Below the pieces are notes generated by a model that saw only the letters and a program-made list of their open reading frames with translations, searched no databases and was not told where the DNA came from. From the NCBI GenBank assembly GCA_034007295.1, contig JAVERC010000066.1, positions 1-14,236 of the forward strand: 14,236 nt of DNA. Reading direction: 5' to 3'. The translations under genes and the position numbers were made by a program. This document shows positions 12,641 to 14,236 of the stretch, piece by piece (the stretch's first letter is position 1; each line of letters begins with the position of its first letter). This DNA comes from JACKCP01 sp034007295 (lineage in GTDB: Bacteria > Desulfobacterota > Desulfobacteria > Desulfobacterales > JACKCP01).

Positions 12641-14011
12641 TCAGATATTCATATCTAAATTTTTAAGGGTTTTCTCAAATTCAGTTTTATAAGGATGTAA
12701 ATTTTTTCCTTTTGCAGCCTTTTTCCCTTCAAGCATTTCCATTAATTTATCAAGACGTTCTTTTATTTGTTCTCCAAGCTCGCTGAAAATTGAGGCTGAA
12801 TTATTTGAATATTCTTTTCTTGATGTTTCAAGGGATTCTTGTAATTTAGCTATCCTGTCTTTAAAAACTGAAAAATAATCAGGTTTTTTTAAACTATTGC
12901 TTAGATTTTCATTTTGACCTGCCTGAGAGGCTTCCTGGTTTTGAGTCAAATTTTTTTGTTCAAGATTATTCATATCTCCAAGGTCCATCTGATAGACATG
13001 GCCTGCTTCTCCAGTTTCCTTTAAAAACATTCCAGTTGACCTTAAAACTGCCTCAGTATTTCCTTTTGAATCTGTAATTGTGTGTGGACTTTGTGCATAT
13101 CCAAGATAAATTGCTCCAACATTTGATGATAAAAGACCGCTCATATATTCATCTTCACCATCTGTTTCAGGCCTCCAGATGGAAAGCTTTGAAAAAATTT
13201 CATCATTTTCATCTATCCATCCGTTTTGGTCATCATCATACATGGCAAGATCAGCAAATCCGTTTCCAGAAGATGTTCCAAAAAGCTCTGTACCGTCATT
13301 TATAATTCCATCTTCATTAATATCAAAAGCTAAAAATCCGCTTCCTTTACCAAGTGATTTTAATTTTTCATCAGTTCCGTCACTGTTTAAATCAAATGAA
13401 AAAAATTTGTCGGACAGACTTGGAGGGCCGTCATCAAACTGAATTACAAGGGGATCAACAAGTTTGGTCATTTCGACTTTACCTGTAAAACTTTTTTCTG
13501 ATACTAAATTTCTTTCCATTAAAAGGTGCATTCCAAAACTTATTTCTCTTCCGTCTTCTGTTGTTACAAGGCCTTTAGTATCAACAATTGTCTGTTCATT
13601 TGTTTCAAGTTTTTCTGTCTGGGAAAAAAGGACTTTTAAAGAGTTTCCTGTTTCAATATTTTGTGATGGGGTATCTAACTCAGACATGCTTATCATTACA
13701 TTTTCACTTGTAAAGTCAGCTTTTTGTCCTGTAACATGGGAAACAATTTTTGAAACAAAATTTTTGTCAGGATCAGTTTCTTCTGAACCAGTGTCAATTT
13801 TTCTTATTTCTGTTGTTTTGTCAGTTTGACCAAAGGATGAGGTAAAATATTTTTGTTTTGCTTTTAAACTTATTTCTGATGAATCGCCGCTGCTTTTGCC
13901 GTCATCATTCAAGCCGTTAAAAAAGATTCCCTTAACCTGAGAGCTTCTTTCATAAATACTTGAATACTGATGTTTTGACTGAAGCGAAACATCATAAGAT
14001 GAAATTTTCAT
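12641..14011 (-). CDS. Hypothetical protein with EF-hand-like calcium-binding loops
   Basis: A 456-residue, Ser/Thr/Asn/Asp-rich protein of unknown role. Residues 1-180 look disordered or low-complexity and have no signal peptide or membrane segment. Around LVDPLVIQFDDGPPSL (184-199) a calcium-type region begins: DLNSDGTDE (207-215), DINEDGIINDGTELFG (230-245) and DDDQNGWIDENDE (259-271), each with the DxNxDG-like spacing of EF-hand/dockerin loops, followed by FSKLSIW. This arrangement (FDLNSDG...FLAFDINEDGIINDGTELFG...SIW) resembles the C-terminal module of large RTX-type and VCBS-type surface proteins in Proteobacteria. Residues 350-456 are charged and probably coiled coil (KDRIAKLQESLETSRKEY, LGEQIKERLDKLMEML). 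The start has GGAAGG upstream. Export without an N-terminal signal (type I secretion or a flagellar-type route) is possible but unproven; a cytoplasmic calcium sensor is the alternative. Confidence 0.75.
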   Translation of the reverse strand: MKISSYDVSLQSKHQYSSIYERSSQVKGIFFNGLNDDGKSSGDSSEISLKAKQKYFTSSFGQTDKTTEIRKIDTGSEETDPDKNFVSKIVSHVTGQKADFTSENVMISMSELDTPSQNIETGNSLKVLFSQTEKLETNEQTIVDTKGLVTTEDGREISFGMHLLMERNLVSEKSFTGKVEMTKLVDPLVIQFDDGPPSLSDKFFSFDLNSDGTDEKLKSLGKGSGFLAFDINEDGIINDGTELFGTSSGNGFADLAMYDDDQNGWIDENDEIFSKLSIWRPETDGEDEYMSGLLSSNVGAIYLGYAQSPHTITDSKGNTEAVLRSTGMFLKETGEAGHVYQMDLGDMNNLEQKNLTQNQEASQAGQNENLSNSLKKPDYFSVFKDRIAKLQESLETSRKEYSNNSASIFSELGEQIKERLDKLMEMLEGKKAAKGKNLHPYKTEFEKTLKNLDMNI

Positions 14012-14039
14012 GGGAATTTTCCTTCCGTGGTTTTATACA

Positions 14040-14092
14040 AACGTCTTCCATGACGTTATAAATACATATTTTTAAATTAGTATCGTATTTAT
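14040..14092. promoter_or_regulatory. Two adjoining inverted repeats upstream of the EF-hand gene
   Basis: AACGTC (14040-14045) pairs with GACGTT (14052-14057), and directly beside it ATAAATAC (14058-14065) pairs with GTATTTAT (14085-14092). They lie 29-81 bases before the start codon of the - strand gene and may be an operator or leader structure. The second is AT-only and could be chance. Confidence 0.3.
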
Positions 14093-14094
14093 GT

Positions 14095-14236
14095 ATAAAA
14101 AACTTTAGGATATCATCCTTAGTTGCTGAACGAAAACGGCCTTTTTTGTCCATTTCTGCGTCAGAATCAAAATTTAATCCTCAAAATACTAAATGTATCC
14201 TAAAGGTTAAATTTTTCATCTTCCTTGAACTGAACA
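14095..14236 (-). repeat. Inverted interspersed repeat, right copy, cut by window edge
   Basis: Reverse-complement copy of 8389-8530, about 90% identical by eye over its outer ~115 bases and decaying inward. The outer end lies at or beyond the end of the window. It contains no open frame with a ribosome site. It sits about 84 bases upstream of the EF-hand gene, as the left copy sits just upstream of the response regulator. Confidence 0.85.

Noticed and set aside
13464..13829. 121-codon + strand frame
   Set aside because: Antisense to the EF-hand-like gene; Ser/Phe/Val-rich shadow of its Lys/Glu/Asp/Thr-rich frame.
1..14236. A multi-gene novel defence or mobile system
   Set aside because: Apart from three poorly understood single genes, every gene belongs to a recognised metabolic or signalling family; no nuclease, toxin-antitoxin pair, recombinase or phage gene was found.

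Overview
The window is AT-rich, with Shine-Dalgarno sequences of the AGGAG type, and encodes only bacterial proteins. A citramalate-synthase isoleucine pathway, a CGGC-domain protein, a PxxKW-type cysteine-rich small protein and a response regulator with two receiver domains together point to an anaerobic member of the Desulfobacterota (former Deltaproteobacteria), probably near the Desulfobacteraceae. This is inference from gene content, not a database match.

Left edge (1-1193): an unrecognised small protein on the + strand (87-518) faces a CGGC-domain cysteine-rich protein on the - strand (581-913), with a strong bidirectional-looking hairpin between them. An AT-rich gap with no gene follows, ending in the likely terminator of the next operon.

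Centre (1146-8126, - strand): a complete branched-chain amino acid operon, transcribed right to left as leader peptide - attenuator - ilvD - ilvB - ilvN - ilvC - cimA. CimA makes (R)-citramalate from pyruvate and acetyl-CoA, so 2-oxobutyrate for isoleucine can be made without threonine deaminase. IlvB/IlvN, IlvC and IlvD then serve both valine and isoleucine synthesis. The main find is upstream of ilvD: a promoter, a 34-codon leader ORF with runs of Ile and Val codons, and mutually exclusive antiterminator and terminator hairpins. This is a classical ribosome-mediated attenuator sensing Ile-tRNA and Val-tRNA.

Right part (8389-14236): a response regulator (REC-REC-HisKA, no ATPase domain) on the + strand; a kdsD-pfk pair on the - strand (arabinose-5-phosphate isomerase for Kdo/LPS synthesis and an ATP-type phosphofructokinase); a PxxKW-type cysteine-rich protein on the + strand, driven from a near-consensus promoter back to back with the kdsD promoter; and a large protein with EF-hand-like calcium loops on the - strand. 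A roughly 140-bp repeat lies in inverted orientation at both ends of this block (8389-8530 and 14095-14236), and a short degenerate copy lies near 9762-9793. The right-hand copy is cut by the window edge.

No tRNA, rRNA, CRISPR array, transposase or phage gene was found. The proteins are mostly ordinary metabolic enzymes; the less-described material is the ilv attenuator, the inverted repeats and the ATPase-less HisKA regulator.
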